Below, one piece after another: positions 15,609 to 26,400 of a stretch of 60,484 nt of DNA. The stretch covers positions 1 to 60,484 of the IMG/VR virus record IMGVR_UViG_3300032213_001151; one strand, given 5' to 3'. Origin of the DNA: a virus. Position 1 is the first letter of the stretch, and each line of letters starts with the position of its first letter. The notes under the pieces were generated by a model, which worked only from the letters and a program-made list of their open reading frames with translations, made no database searches and was not told the DNA's origin. The position numbers were made by a program, and so were the translations under genes.

Positions 15609-18040
15609 AAGATGTCAAGATAGATATATCGTCTGTAGGATTCCCAAGTCAATTCGTGTCCGATGCCGAGAAGAACACGGAGCAATTCGGGCTACAGATA
15701 GGACAAGCCATTCAGTATGAGTGGTTTCGTAAAGATGGGAATCAATGCAGGTATTATAGTCAGTGGAGAGATTTCCATAGGCTACGTTTGTACGCACGAG
15801 GCGAGCAACCAACTCAGAAGTACAAGGATGAGCTTGCAATAAACGGAGACCTTTCATATCTAAACTTGGATTGGACACCTGTTCCTATCATACCCAAGTT
15901 CGTTGACATTGTGGTAAACGGTATGACTGACCGCTTGTTCAAGGTGAAGGCATATGCTCAAGATGCTATGTCTCAAGCCAAGAGAAGCAAGTATCAGGAT
16001 ATGGTGGAAGGACAGATGGTTGCCAAGGACCTTCTTCAAAACATTCAGGAGCAGACAGGTGTGAATCCATTCACAATGAATCCTGATGAACTACCAACTT
16101 CGGATGAGGAGTTGTCATTGTATATGCAGCTCAACTATAAGCCGGCAATTGAGATAGCAGAAGAGGAAGCAATCAATACCATTCTTGATGAGAATAACTA
16201 TGAGTACACCAAGCAGCAGTCAAACTATGACTTGATGACCATAGGTATATCTGTTCAGAAGCATGAGTTTCTTCCCGGTGCAGGCGTTCAAATATCATAT
16301 GTTGACCCTGCCAATGTTGTATACAGTTATACAGAGGACCCTTACTTCAGAGACTGTTTCTATTGGGGTGAGATTAAAACATTGCCAATGACTGAGCTTA
16401 TGAAGATTGACCAATCTCTTACTAAAGAGGACTTGGAAGAAATCTCTAAGTACAGTCAGAGTTGGTATGATTACTACAATGTAGCTCAATACTATGAGAA
16501 TAGCATTTTTTATCGTGATACTTGTACTCTCCTTTACTTTAACTATAAGACTACAAAGAAGATTGTCTACAAGAAGAAGATTTTAGACAATGGCGCAACT
16601 CGCATGGTGGAGAAAGATGATACTTTCAACCCACCTGTAGAGATGATGGAAGATGGTCGCTTTGAGAAAGTAGAGAAGACTATTGATGTATGGTACAATG
16701 GGATTATGGTTATGGGAACCAACATCCTATTGAAGTGGGAGTTGGCTGAGAACATGGTTCGTCCTAAGTCAGCATCACAACACGCATTGCCAAACTATGT
16801 AGCTGTGGCTCCAAGGATGTACAAGGGTGTGATTGAGTCATTGGTTAGAAGGATGATTCCTTTTGCTGACTTGATTCAGATGACCCATTTGAAACTGCAG
16901 CAGGTTATTGCAAGAGTTGTTCCTGATGGTGTATTCATCGATGCAGATGGGCTTAATGAGGTTGACTTGGGAACAGGCAACGCATATAACCCTGAAGATG
17001 CATTGAGGTTGTACTTCCAAACAGGTAGTGTTATTGGTAGGTCCTATACTCAGGACGGTGAGTTCAATAATGCCCGTGTTCCAATCACGGAGTTGAACAG
17101 TAGCTCAGGAGCATCTAAGGCACAAATGCTTATCAGTAACTACAACCATTACATGGATATGATTCGTTCCGTTACAGGATTGAATGAAGCTCGTGATGGT
17201 TCTGACCCGGACCCGCATTCTTTGGTTGGTGTTCAGAAGTTGGCTGCACTTAACTCTAATACCGCTACACGCCATATCCTTGATGGAAGTCTATTCCTGT
17301 ATAAGTCTATTGCAGAAGCATTGACATACAGAGTATCTGACATCCTTGAGTATGCTGACTTCAAAGATGACTTTGCTAATAAGATAGGCAAGTACAATGT
17401 GAGCATTTTGAATGACATAAAGGACTTGTACATCTATGACTTCGGAATCTTTATCGATATATCACCTGATGAAGAGCAGAAAGCACAGCTTGAGCAGAAC
17501 ATTCAGATTGCTTTGCAGAAGGGTGACATCAATCTTGAGGATGCAATTGACATACGTGAGTTGAAAAACATGAAGCTTGCTAATCAGTTGCTCAAGTTGA
17601 AGCGTGTCAAGAAGCAGGAACGTGAGGAGAAGATGATGATGCAGAAGCAAGCTATGACTGCTCAACAACAATTGAAGTCTCAAGAGATGGCTGCTCAATT
17701 GGCTGTTCAGAAAATCGAAATGGAGACCCGTCAGAAGATGCAGTTGAAGCAAGCAGAGATTGCATTCGAGATGGAGAAGATGAACAACGAAGCCAATCTG
17801 AAGAGCAAGCTTATGTCTGAGGAGTTCAACTACAACATTCAGTTAGCTAAGATGAATGGTGGCGAATTGTCAAGGAGAGAGATGGCGAAAGAAGAAGCCA
17901 AATCAAAACGCATAAGCCAACAAAACACTGAGCAGTCGCAGTTGATTAATCAGCGCAAGTTGAATTTGCCACCACAGAATTTCGAATCAAACGAGGATTC
18001 ACTTGATGGTTTTGACTTGGCTGAATTCTCTCCTCGATAA
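15605..18040 (+). CDS. Portal protein
   Basis: 811 residues, larger than many portals but typical of crAss-like phages. Forms the dodecameric DNA gate at the capsid vertex. Seen: FGLQIGQAIQYEWF near 28-41, WTPVPIIPKFVDIVVNGM near 90, a central region with NYVAVAPRMYKG, and a C-terminal Gln/Lys/Glu-rich coiled coil (about 640-770). Overlaps terL by 4 bases; order terL-portal-scaffold-capsid supports the call. Confidence 0.88.
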   Translation: MKDVKIDISSVGFPSQFVSDAEKNTEQFGLQIGQAIQYEWFRKDGNQCRYYSQWRDFHRLRLYARGEQPTQKYKDELAINGDLSYLNLDWTPVPIIPKFVDIVVNGMTDRLFKVKAYAQDAMSQAKRSKYQDMVEGQMVAKDLLQNIQEQTGVNPFTMNPDELPTSDEELSLYMQLNYKPAIEIAEEEAINTILDENNYEYTKQQSNYDLMTIGISVQKHEFLPGAGVQISYVDPANVVYSYTEDPYFRDCFYWGEIKTLPMTELMKIDQSLTKEDLEEISKYSQSWYDYYNVAQYYENSIFYRDTCTLLYFNYKTTKKIVYKKKILDNGATRMVEKDDTFNPPVEMMEDGRFEKVEKTIDVWYNGIMVMGTNILLKWELAENMVRPKSASQHALPNYVAVAPRMYKGVIESLVRRMIPFADLIQMTHLKLQQVIARVVPDGVFIDADGLNEVDLGTGNAYNPEDALRLYFQTGSVIGRSYTQDGEFNNARVPITELNSSSGASKAQMLISNYNHYMDMIRSVTGLNEARDGSDPDPHSLVGVQKLAALNSNTATRHILDGSLFLYKSIAEALTYRVSDILEYADFKDDFANKIGKYNVSILNDIKDLYIYDFGIFIDISPDEEQKAQLEQNIQIALQKGDINLEDAIDIRELKNMKLANQLLKLKRVKKQEREEKMMMQKQAMTAQQQLKSQEMAAQLAVQKIEMETRQKMQLKQAEIAFEMEKMNNEANLKSKLMSEEFNYNIQLAKMNGGELSRREMAKEEAKSKRISQQNTEQSQLINQRKLNLPPQNFESNEDSLDGFDLAEFSPR

Positions 18041-18059
18041 GTATAAAAAATTTTTCTAT

Positions 18060-18067
18060 TAACTTTG
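18060..18067 (+). promoter_or_regulatory. -7-like box before the scaffold gene
   Basis: TAACTTTG, 17 bases before the ATG at 18085, preceded by a stretch of A and T. No -33 box at 19-21 bases. Confidence 0.4.
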
Positions 18068-18084
18068 CATAAAAATCATATCAA

Positions 18085-19182
18085 ATGGAATTTAAAGTAA
18101 GAGAAGTAACCGGAGAAGAAAAGGGCATTGCTGAAAAAGAACAAGAGTTGCTCGACAAGCACGAGCAGAACTTGAACGGTAATGAAGGTAAAGCAGAAGA
18201 AGATGGTATTCAAGTTGAATTGCCACCTGCTGTAGAAACCGAAAAGCCTGCAAGCCTAAAGGAAGAGGACGTTCTTTCATATATTAAAGAGAGGTACAAC
18301 AAGGACATCAGCTCATTCGATGAGTTGATTGCTGCACGTAACAGCAACGAAGAGTTGCCTGAAGATGTGTCAGCATTCTTGAAGTACAAAAAAGAAACGG
18401 GTCGTGGAATCCAAGACTTCTTGAAATTGCAAGAGGACTTCGATACTATGGACCCTGACCAAATGCTAAAGCAGTATTTCTTGGCAACTGAGGATGGTCT
18501 TGATGAAGATGATATTGAGGCTATGATGGAAGACTTCAGTTACAATGAAGACTTGGATGACGAGTCAGATGTCAAGAGAGCTAAATTGGCGAAGAAAAAA
18601 GCTATTGCTAAGGCTAAGACTTATTTCACGGAGCAACAGGAAAAGTACAAACAACCCCTTGAGTCAAGAACGGTTGGTATCCCTGAAGCCGAGAAGGAAG
18701 AGTATGAGGCTTACAAGCAATATGTAAAACAGGCTAACACTGCAAGTGAGGAGCAAGAGAGAAAACGTGAGTGGTTCCAACAGAAAACTGACGAAGTATT
18801 CAGTCAAGAGTTCAAAGGTTTTGAGTTCGATGTAAATGACAGAAAACTTGTTTTTTCTCCCGGTGATGCCACTGAGTTGAAGAAGGTCCAATCAACTCCA
18901 ATGAACTTTATCAATAAGTACTTGGATGAGAGTGGTCTTATGAAAGACGCAGTAGGTTATCATAAGTCGTTAGCCATCGCAATGAACCCCGAAAAATTTG
19001 CCAAGTTCTTTTATGAGCAGGGCATGGCAGATGCCACAGAAGATGTGACACGTAAGATAAAGAATGTTAATATGTCGGAACGTAAAGCACCTGAAGCGGT
19101 AAATAAGGGGGGAGTGCAAATACGAGAAGTAAACGCAGGCTCAGGTCGTGGGTTGAAAATCAAAAGCGCAAAAAGAATATAA
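18085..19182 (+). CDS. Head scaffolding protein
   Basis: 365 residues, highly charged and helical, strongly acidic in the first 170 (LDEDDIEAMMEDFSYNEDLD), with coiled-coil segments in the middle and a basic C-terminus (GRGLKIKSAKRI) suited to contacting the capsid protein. Position between portal and major capsid gene is standard for a scaffold. No protease domain seen. Confidence 0.75.
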   Translation: MEFKVREVTGEEKGIAEKEQELLDKHEQNLNGNEGKAEEDGIQVELPPAVETEKPASLKEEDVLSYIKERYNKDISSFDELIAARNSNEELPEDVSAFLKYKKETGRGIQDFLKLQEDFDTMDPDQMLKQYFLATEDGLDEDDIEAMMEDFSYNEDLDDESDVKRAKLAKKKAIAKAKTYFTEQQEKYKQPLESRTVGIPEAEKEEYEAYKQYVKQANTASEEQERKREWFQQKTDEVFSQEFKGFEFDVNDRKLVFSPGDATELKKVQSTPMNFINKYLDESGLMKDAVGYHKSLAIAMNPEKFAKFFYEQGMADATEDVTRKIKNVNMSERKAPEAVNKGGVQIREVNAGSGRGLKIKSAKRI

Positions 19183-19205
19183 ACCCTTAAAATAAACAAA
19201 AAACA

Positions 19206-20654
19206 ATGGCAGTTCTATCAACTCCCGGATTTCAGTTGCAGCCCTCAGCAGAGCAGGTTGCCTTGTCCACCAACTACATTACCAACTTCAACTTCTTGAA
19301 TCAGTATCTTCCTGATACCTATGAGAAAGAATTTGAACGCTATGGTAACCGCACCGTAGCATCCTTCCTTCGTATGGTAGGTGCTGAAATGCCTTCTAAC
19401 TCTGACCAAATCAAATGGGCAGAACAAGGTCGTCTTCACACCAAGTACGTGGATGTTACCACTACTGTTTTGACCAACGCAGACAGTGCCACTTTCACAG
19501 TCAATGACTTGAACGTATCAGGCATCGCAATTCGTCCCGGTCAGACCGTTATGATTACCCCTAACGTAGCAGGTCCTACTCAAAACAAAGGTATCGTTAC
19601 CGCAGTTAACACTACGGCTGATACTTTTGATGTAGCCTTCTACGAAGCAAGTGGTATCACCAACGCTTCAGCAGCAAACAAATTCACCGTATTCGTTTAC
19701 GGTTCTGAATTCAAAAAAGGTACTTCAGGAATGGTTGGCTCTTTGGAAGCAGAAGATGAAATCTTCAGCAACTCTCCAATCATCATCAAAGACAAGTATG
19801 CCGTATCAGGTTCTGACATGGCTCAGATTGGATGGGTTGAAGTAACCACCGAGAATGGTGCTACAGGTTACTTGTGGTACTTGAAGTCAGAGCACGAGAC
19901 TCGTCTTCGTTTCGAAGATTACCTTGAGACCGCTATGTTGGAAGCTGTTCCTGCAGAAACAGGTTCAGGTGTTGCTAACGCATCACTCAACCCAACCTAT
20001 GGTAACAAAGGTTCTGAGGGCGTATTCTACGTGGTTAACTCACGTGGTAACGTGTGGGGTGCAGGTAACCCAACTACCTTGGCTGACTTTGATACTATCG
20101 TTACTCGTCTTGACAAGCAGGGTGCTATCGAAGAGAATGTTCTTTTCGTTAACCGTGACTTCTCTTTCGACATTGACGATATGTTGGCTACCTTGAACGG
20201 CTTCAGCTCTTCAGGTTCTGCAAACGCAGCGTCATTCGGTTTGTTCGACAACGATACTGACATGGCTTTGAATCTTGGCTTCAGCGGATTCCGCAGAGGT
20301 TATGACTTCTACAAGTCTGATTGGAAGTATTTGAACGACCCAACTTTGCGTGGTGGTTTGACCCTGTCTACTTCAGGTGCTACTACCGCAAACGTAATTA
20401 CCGGTATGCTTGTTCCTGCAGGTTCAACTACTGTGTATGACCAAATCCTTGGTAAAAATGCGAAGCGTCCTTTCCTTCACGTGCGTTACCGTGCGTCTGA
20501 AACTGAGGACCGCAGATACAAAACTTGGATTACAGGTTCTGCAGGTGGTGCTCAGACAAGCGACCTTGATGCAATGGAAGTTCACTTCCTCTCTGAACGT
20601 GCCGTGTGCACATTGGGAGCTAACAACTTCTTCTTGTTCCGCTACGGAGCATAA
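19206..20654 (+). CDS. Major capsid protein
   Basis: 482 residues, HK97-fold expected. Seen: FLNQYLPDTYEKEFERYGN (about 35-53), RTVASFLRMVGAEMP, WAEQGRLHTKY, and a C-terminal HFLSERAVCTLGANNFFLFRYG. These match the crAss-like capsid pattern I recall. Codon use is unusually biased (many ACC, AAC, GGT) relative to neighbours, as in a highly expressed gene. A clamped hairpin follows at 20672-20697. Confidence 0.9.
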   Translation: MAVLSTPGFQLQPSAEQVALSTNYITNFNFLNQYLPDTYEKEFERYGNRTVASFLRMVGAEMPSNSDQIKWAEQGRLHTKYVDVTTTVLTNADSATFTVNDLNVSGIAIRPGQTVMITPNVAGPTQNKGIVTAVNTTADTFDVAFYEASGITNASAANKFTVFVYGSEFKKGTSGMVGSLEAEDEIFSNSPIIIKDKYAVSGSDMAQIGWVEVTTENGATGYLWYLKSEHETRLRFEDYLETAMLEAVPAETGSGVANASLNPTYGNKGSEGVFYVVNSRGNVWGAGNPTTLADFDTIVTRLDKQGAIEENVLFVNRDFSFDIDDMLATLNGFSSSGSANAASFGLFDNDTDMALNLGFSGFRRGYDFYKSDWKYLNDPTLRGGLTLSTSGATTANVITGMLVPAGSTTVYDQILGKNAKRPFLHVRYRASETEDRRYKTWITGSAGGAQTSDLDAMEVHFLSERAVCTLGANNFFLFRYGA

Positions 20655-20671
20655 TCGTAGAAAACTAAATT

Positions 20672-20697
20672 GGGGAGTGTCTTCAAAGACACTCCCC
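20672..20697 (+). terminator. Palindrome copy 5 with GGGGA/TCCCC clamp, terminator-like
   Basis: Core GTGTCTTCAAAGACAC (20677-20692) flanked by GGGGA and TCCCC makes a 13-bp-arm hairpin just after the capsid gene, followed by TATTTTAAA rather than a pure U-run. Transcription attenuation or mRNA 3' protection is plausible. Confidence 0.7.
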
Positions 20698-20728
20698 TAT
20701 TTTAAATTCAAATTATATCTTATCAAAA

Positions 20729-21484
20729 ATGAAAAAAGTAAAATTAGAGCCGAAGGACAGGTACTACCGCCTTCGCAACGAACTCGCACCGCTATCTTAC
20801 ACAATTGCTACACGCAATTCCCGTAGATACCCTCTCCTTTGGTATGATGAAGAGAAGAACCAAAACCGTCCTCTTCGTTATGCAATCAACCAAAAGTCCC
20901 CATTCGAGGACGAGCAGGATGGCAATGCCATCATTGAGCCAATCACATTTGACAGAGGCTTCTTATTTGTTCCAAGAACTAACCCTGTACTTCAAGAGTT
21001 CCTGTATTACCATCCTCAAGCAAATGTGGTATTTGAAGAGGTTGACAGTGAACGTGACGCACAGCAAGTTGTTGAGGAGCTTACTGCAGAAGTAGATGCA
21101 TTGATTGCTGCACGTGAGATGACCATTGAGCAACTTGAGACAGTTGGTCGTGTGCTCTTCCAACGTGACACCACCAAAGTAACTACTGCTGAGTTGAAGC
21201 GTGACATCTTGGTGTATGCTCGCAACTATCCTAAGCAGTTCCTTGATGCTCTTGAGGACCCAATGCTGAAGCTTCAATCAAGTGTCCATATCTTCTTTGA
21301 TAAGGGCTTGTTGGGATTCCGCAACGGGAACAAAGAGGTGTGGTACAACACTCCAACCAACAAGAAGAAGATGCTTACAGTACCATATGGCGAAGACGCA
21401 TATGTGTTGGTAGCACTCTACTTGAAGTCTGATGAGGGAATCGAAGCTCTGAAGATGTTGGAATTCCACCTGAACGGAGAGTAA
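20729..21484 (+). CDS. Capsid-neighbour structural protein
   Basis: 251 residues. N-terminal part beta-rich (LAPLSYTIATRN, PLLWYDEEKNQNRPLRYA), then a helical region rich in E/V/A. Likely a head vertex or accessory protein given its place between the capsid and connector genes. No family recognised. A strong terminator follows. Confidence 0.75.
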   Translation: MKKVKLEPKDRYYRLRNELAPLSYTIATRNSRRYPLLWYDEEKNQNRPLRYAINQKSPFEDEQDGNAIIEPITFDRGFLFVPRTNPVLQEFLYYHPQANVVFEEVDSERDAQQVVEELTAEVDALIAAREMTIEQLETVGRVLFQRDTTKVTTAELKRDILVYARNYPKQFLDALEDPMLKLQSSVHIFFDKGLLGFRNGNKEVWYNTPTNKKKMLTVPYGEDAYVLVALYLKSDEGIEALKMLEFHLNGE

Positions 21485-21505
21485 CCATAAACCATGTTAA
21501 ATAAG

Positions 21506-21532
21506 AGAGGGGAATTACCCCTCTTTTTTTTT
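21506..21532 (+). terminator. Intrinsic terminator
   Basis: Stem AGAGGGG/CCCCTCT, loop AATTA, followed by a T-run. Ends the head gene unit after 21484. Confidence 0.9.
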
Positions 21533-21535
21533 ACG

Positions 21536-21543
21536 TATCTTTG
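21536..21543 (+). promoter_or_regulatory. -7 box for the connector-tail unit
   Basis: TATCTTTG right behind the terminator, 15 bases before the ATG at 21559. The -33 position falls inside the terminator hairpin and shows no TTTG. Confidence 0.5.
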
Positions 21544-21558
21544 TAGAAAGAGAAAAGG

Positions 21559-22497
21559 ATGATTAATTCAGTTAGAAATACTGTGCTTTCCGTAGTTAAC
21601 AAGAACAACTTCGGGTATATATCTCCTTCAGATTTCAATCTGTACGCACAGCAGGCACAGATGGAATTGTTCGAGGGGTACTTTGAGGAGTACAATACGC
21701 TTGTAAATAAAGAGAATGCAAGAGTTTCAGGAACCGGCTATGCTGACTTGAAGCAAGCTGTAGAAGAAATGATTGATACGTTCTCTGTGACAAACTTCCT
21801 AAAACACAACGCATCAAATACATACTTCCTCCCATCATTGACAACTACAGGTGATGAGTACTTCACCATCAATAAGCTATTGTGCTATCCTGTGATACTT
21901 GCTCAGGGTCAGAGTACAAATAACTTGTTGTCTTCATTGGAAGATTCAACTGCAAACTTTATTGCTGATGGTGTAGCTGTTGGTGACATAGTTGCCAATA
22001 CCTCTACCGGGACGCAGGCTACTGTTGTTACAGTAGTATCTGCAACAGTGTTACTATTGTCTTCAAACATATTCACTGCATTCCCTGAAGACTATGCGGT
22101 GTATGACAAGAGTATAGTAAATCAAGTTGAGAAAGTAAGCCATAGCAAAATCACTTTGCTGAACAATTCATTGCTTACTGCTCCATCAAATACTTATCCT
22201 GCATACACTCAAGACGGGTTATCTCTTACGATATATCCTGAGACTGTTGCAAAGCAGGGTCAGATAGTGAGCCAATACATACGCTATCCTAAAGCTCCGA
22301 AGTGGACATATGTTACACTTACCAACGGTGAGCCATCATTTGACCAATCACAACCTGACTACCAAGACTTCGAGCTTCCACTTGAGGATGAGTTCAAGTT
22401 GGTGCACAAGATTCTTCAGTACGCAGGTATATCTATCCGTGAGACAGAGGTGTATCAGTTTGCAAAGGTTGAGGAAAGAGGAATGCCACAACAATAA
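21559..22497 (+). CDS. Head-tail connector (ring-type) protein
   Basis: 312 residues. N-terminus VRNTVLSVVNKNNFGYISP and FNLYAQQAQMELFEGYFEEY, a pattern I recall from connector proteins of crAss-like phages. The middle is a beta-rich insert and the C-terminus FELPLEDEFKLVHKILQYAG is helical. Located directly upstream of the tubular protein, it probably joins portal and tail. Confidence 0.65.
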   Translation: MINSVRNTVLSVVNKNNFGYISPSDFNLYAQQAQMELFEGYFEEYNTLVNKENARVSGTGYADLKQAVEEMIDTFSVTNFLKHNASNTYFLPSLTTTGDEYFTINKLLCYPVILAQGQSTNNLLSSLEDSTANFIADGVAVGDIVANTSTGTQATVVTVVSATVLLLSSNIFTAFPEDYAVYDKSIVNQVEKVSHSKITLLNNSLLTAPSNTYPAYTQDGLSLTIYPETVAKQGQIVSQYIRYPKAPKWTYVTLTNGEPSFDQSQPDYQDFELPLEDEFKLVHKILQYAGISIRETEVYQFAKVEERGMPQQ

Positions 22498-22509
22498 TAA
22501 TAGACAACT

Positions 22510-23415
22510 ATGGCTTATATCTCACAGTTCGACTATTATGACAACCAAGATAATTGGGGGTCATATCAATACGTTAGCCTATATGACATCGTCAACAATT
22601 TCATGTTGATGTATGCCGGTAATCATTCTTTGATTAATAACGAGGAACGCTTCAAGATTTTATTCCATGCTAAGAGAGCTGTGCAGGAATTGAACTATGA
22701 CGCATTCAAAGAAGTTAAGATTTTAGAGTTGTCAGTTACTGACAGCCTGAGATTCATTCTCCCATCTGACTACGTGAATTGGGTTCGCATATCCTTGTAC
22801 AAGGATGGATACTTGCGTCCTCTTACTGAGAACATTCAGACACTATCCTCAGATGCATATCTTCAAGACAACAATGGTAACATTCTGTTTGACCAAAACG
22901 GTAATGTCCTGAAGCCACAGTATTCTGAGATTGACTATGACCGTATCAAAGGGACCAAGAAGAGCATCTACCTAAATGAAGGTAATCAGTATCATGGGCA
23001 GATGGGTTGGAATGTTGATGGGATGTGGTACTTCGACTATGCCATCGGTGCACGTTTTGGTTTGAACACTGAGACCGCAAACTTCAATCCTACTTTTAAC
23101 ATTGATAAGAAGGCAGGAGTGATTAACTTTGACTCGTCAATGTCAGGAGAGCTATGCATACTTGAGTACATATCTGATGGTATGGAGAATGGTGATGACT
23201 CTCGCATTTCTGTAAACAAGCTATTCGAGAAGTACGTGTATGCGTATATCGAATATGAAATCCTTAGCCACAAGCTTGGCGTTCAGGAATACATTATTGC
23301 TCGTGCAAGAAAAGAAAAGACAGCGTTGTTGCGCAATGCAAAAATTCGTTTGAGTAATATTCACCCCGGACGATTGTTGATGAATCTTCGTGGTAGAGAT
23401 AAGTGGATAAAGTAA
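22510..23415 (+). CDS. Tail tubular protein A-like connector
   Basis: 301 residues. Seen: FKILFHAKRAVQELNYDAFK (about 56-75), VLEL-like strand ILELSVTDSLRFILPSDYVN and WVRISLY, then EYISDGMENGDDS and a C-terminal ARARKEKTALLRNAKIRLSN. These fit the T7 gp11-like tail tube adaptor of crAss-like podoviruses. Next gene starts 2 bases after its stop. Confidence 0.7.
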   Translation: MAYISQFDYYDNQDNWGSYQYVSLYDIVNNFMLMYAGNHSLINNEERFKILFHAKRAVQELNYDAFKEVKILELSVTDSLRFILPSDYVNWVRISLYKDGYLRPLTENIQTLSSDAYLQDNNGNILFDQNGNVLKPQYSEIDYDRIKGTKKSIYLNEGNQYHGQMGWNVDGMWYFDYAIGARFGLNTETANFNPTFNIDKKAGVINFDSSMSGELCILEYISDGMENGDDSRISVNKLFEKYVYAYIEYEILSHKLGVQEYIIARARKEKTALLRNAKIRLSNIHPGRLLMNLRGRDKWIK

Positions 23416-23416
23416 T

Positions 23417-26400
23417 ATGGCAAATATCTCAAGAAACTTTGTAGCAGGTAAAATGAATAAGGCTGTCGATGAACGCCTTATTCCTAATGGAGAATATATC
23501 GATGCACTTAACTGCAGATTGGGTTCAAGTGAAGAGTCTGAGATTGGTGCTATAGAGAATGCAAGGGGTAATCTTCCTTTGACATCTCTGTTGTATCCAC
23601 CAACAGGCACACTTCTTAGTGCAAGTGCTAAGTGTATTGGTGCTTATCAGGATGGAGCCAATGAGACTCTTTATTGGTTTGTGCATGACCCGAACTTCCC
23701 CGAAGGTGCTACAGGAAAGCTTGACCTGATTGTCTCTTTTAATACTGAGACAAACACATTGACATACCATGTTGTCAGCATAGATGTAGATGGCACAAAT
23801 ACTACGTTAAACTTCAATCCTCAGTATTTGATAACAGGTGTAAACCTTGTTGACTCAAATGAAGAGGGGTTGTTGTTTTGGACTGATGACTATAATCAGC
23901 CAAGATGTATAAATATCAGAAGAACATATCCTCAGCCATCAGGTTTTTTAGATGGATTTACCGAAGAGGAGATATTGGTAATTAAAAGACCACCTATTGA
24001 GCCAATTTTAGTTCAGCCATTGACTACAGGTGGTCAACAGAACTTTTTAGAAGAAAGGTTCCTTTGCTTTGCATATCGCTATCGTTATGCTGATGGTGAG
24101 TACTCTGCTACTTCTCAGTTCACTGCTCCTGTATTTGTACCAAATCCATTTGAGTTTAGCATTAATAGCTTTCTAAATGAGGGTATGGTTAACTTGGCTA
24201 ATTCTGTTCGACTCTCATTTTGGTCAGGTGGTTCACTTGTAAAAGGTATTGACTTATTATTCAAAGAGGCAGGCAGTAACACCATAAAGGTAATTGAGAA
24301 AATAGACAAAGCTATTTCAGGTGTTCCTGATGGAACGTATTACCCATATACGTTCACGAATAGTAAGATATTCACTGTGCTTCCTGAATCTGAGTTGCTC
24401 CGTCTTTATGACAATGTACCGCTACTTGCTAATGCGCAGACCATTATGGGGAATCGTCTTGTGTATGGTAACTATGTTGAAGGATACAATCTAATTGACA
24501 AGTTTGATAATCCACTTAGTCTTACATATGTTTCATCATTAGTATCAAATGAAATAAATAATGACGAATTAACAGATGATACTGATAGTGGTAGCTATAC
24601 AATAAATGGTTCTCAAACTATACCTCAAGCAACATTTACTGTTGACCTTGACTCTGTAGCGGGAGAGTTAAATGCAGGAGCACAATTAAACATAGCTATA
24701 CGTGTAACACACGCATTGTTTACAGGTAGTACTCCTGTTCCAACAGAACAGACTCAGAGTGTTCAAATTGATTGGTCATTTACTTTGCTGAATAGTTATG
24801 CATCTGTGTATGAGATGGCTACAAGTAATGAATTTATTGAGGCTGTTGGTACTGCTGCTAACATAAAACCTGTATATGACCCAACACCGGGTAACCCAAC
24901 TTCTTGTGATGGGTTTACTCTTACAGATATATTTAACTGTGCGCTTCCAAATACCTTAAATGGTTCTACACCTGTTACGAAATATGCAAGTGGTATATCT
25001 GCACCGGGTCAGCCATTTGTAATAGTAACAAGCCCTTCAAGTAATGTAATTGGATTCCAAGTCCCTGCAATGAACTATGTAGGTGACTTGAATAATCCTA
25101 CTGCATTTAGTGTTTATGAATACTACAACGTATCATATGGAGAGGCATTTTGGTCAGGCATAGCAACTCCAAAAAGCTTGCACAGTAACAGAGGTTATGA
25201 GGTTGGAATTGTATACATGGATGAGTATTTACGTGCATCAACTGCATTGGTTAGTACTAATAATGCAGTACACGTTCCATGTGAGTATTGTGATAGACAG
25301 AACCAAATTCGCATAACAATACCTACTACTCAACGTGCTCCGTATTGGGCTACAAGCTATAAGTTTGTAATTAAAGCGGATAGAGAGAACTACGAGACTG
25401 TATACGCAAGTATATTCTTCAGGGACCCTAATACCAATAATGTTTATATTCTATTGGAAGGGGAGAACTCTCGTAAGGTTGAGACGGGTGATAGGTTAAT
25501 TGTTAAGGCAGATACTGCAGGTCCTGCTAAAAGTTGCTTATACACTACAGTACTTGAGAAAGAATCAAAGCAGCGTGGCTTCTTAGAAATACCAAGTTCA
25601 TTAGACCCTAATGTGAACTTAGAGGTTCCTTCAGGAGTGTACATGAAAATAAACCCAAGCAACTTGACATTGGTTCAAGATGAGTTGTCATATATAACTG
25701 CTTCAGGCGAGGATATTGCAAGTGGCGCAGGTCGCTATCCAATAACAGAGGTATTGGTAAATAGATTCGATACTGCAACAAGTGCATATGTAGATTATGA
25801 TATTCCCGCAGGAAGTAGAGTATCATTAAACTTTGAATTCGAAAGAAGGGGTAGCGGTGATGGTAACAATGCTTGCGAAAAGCGTATCTATACATTAAAC
25901 AAAACTCTTATTGCATCTGCTGATTACAACAACTTTAAAGATTGGTTCGATGGTGACAATGTAGAAATTGTATTGAATCAAGGCATACAAGATGTAGGAG
26001 CAGGTGGATGTGATATTGGTAATGTATATAACCCAATATTGTTTTCAGGTTCAATGGCAGGTGCAGTTAATCCTGACTATTGTAATAACCAATATAGATT
26101 CAGAAGAAATGGATTTAATAATGCTCTGTATTTAGTTGCAAGTGGAACAAGAGCTTGTGGTACATCTCAGAATAAAAAATCTAAAGTAACATTAAAGATA
26201 GAGGTATTCCGTGCAGAAAGTACATTGATATTTGAGACTGAGCCACAGGATACACTTCCTGATGTTTTCTATGAAAACAATTTATTCTTGCCTATAGGTC
26301 CTGATGGGGAGCACTATGGTAACATACAGAATCAGGACTTTGCATTAAACCAATCAGCAATAATAGACACTGAGTTCTTCAACTGTTTTGCTTATGGCAA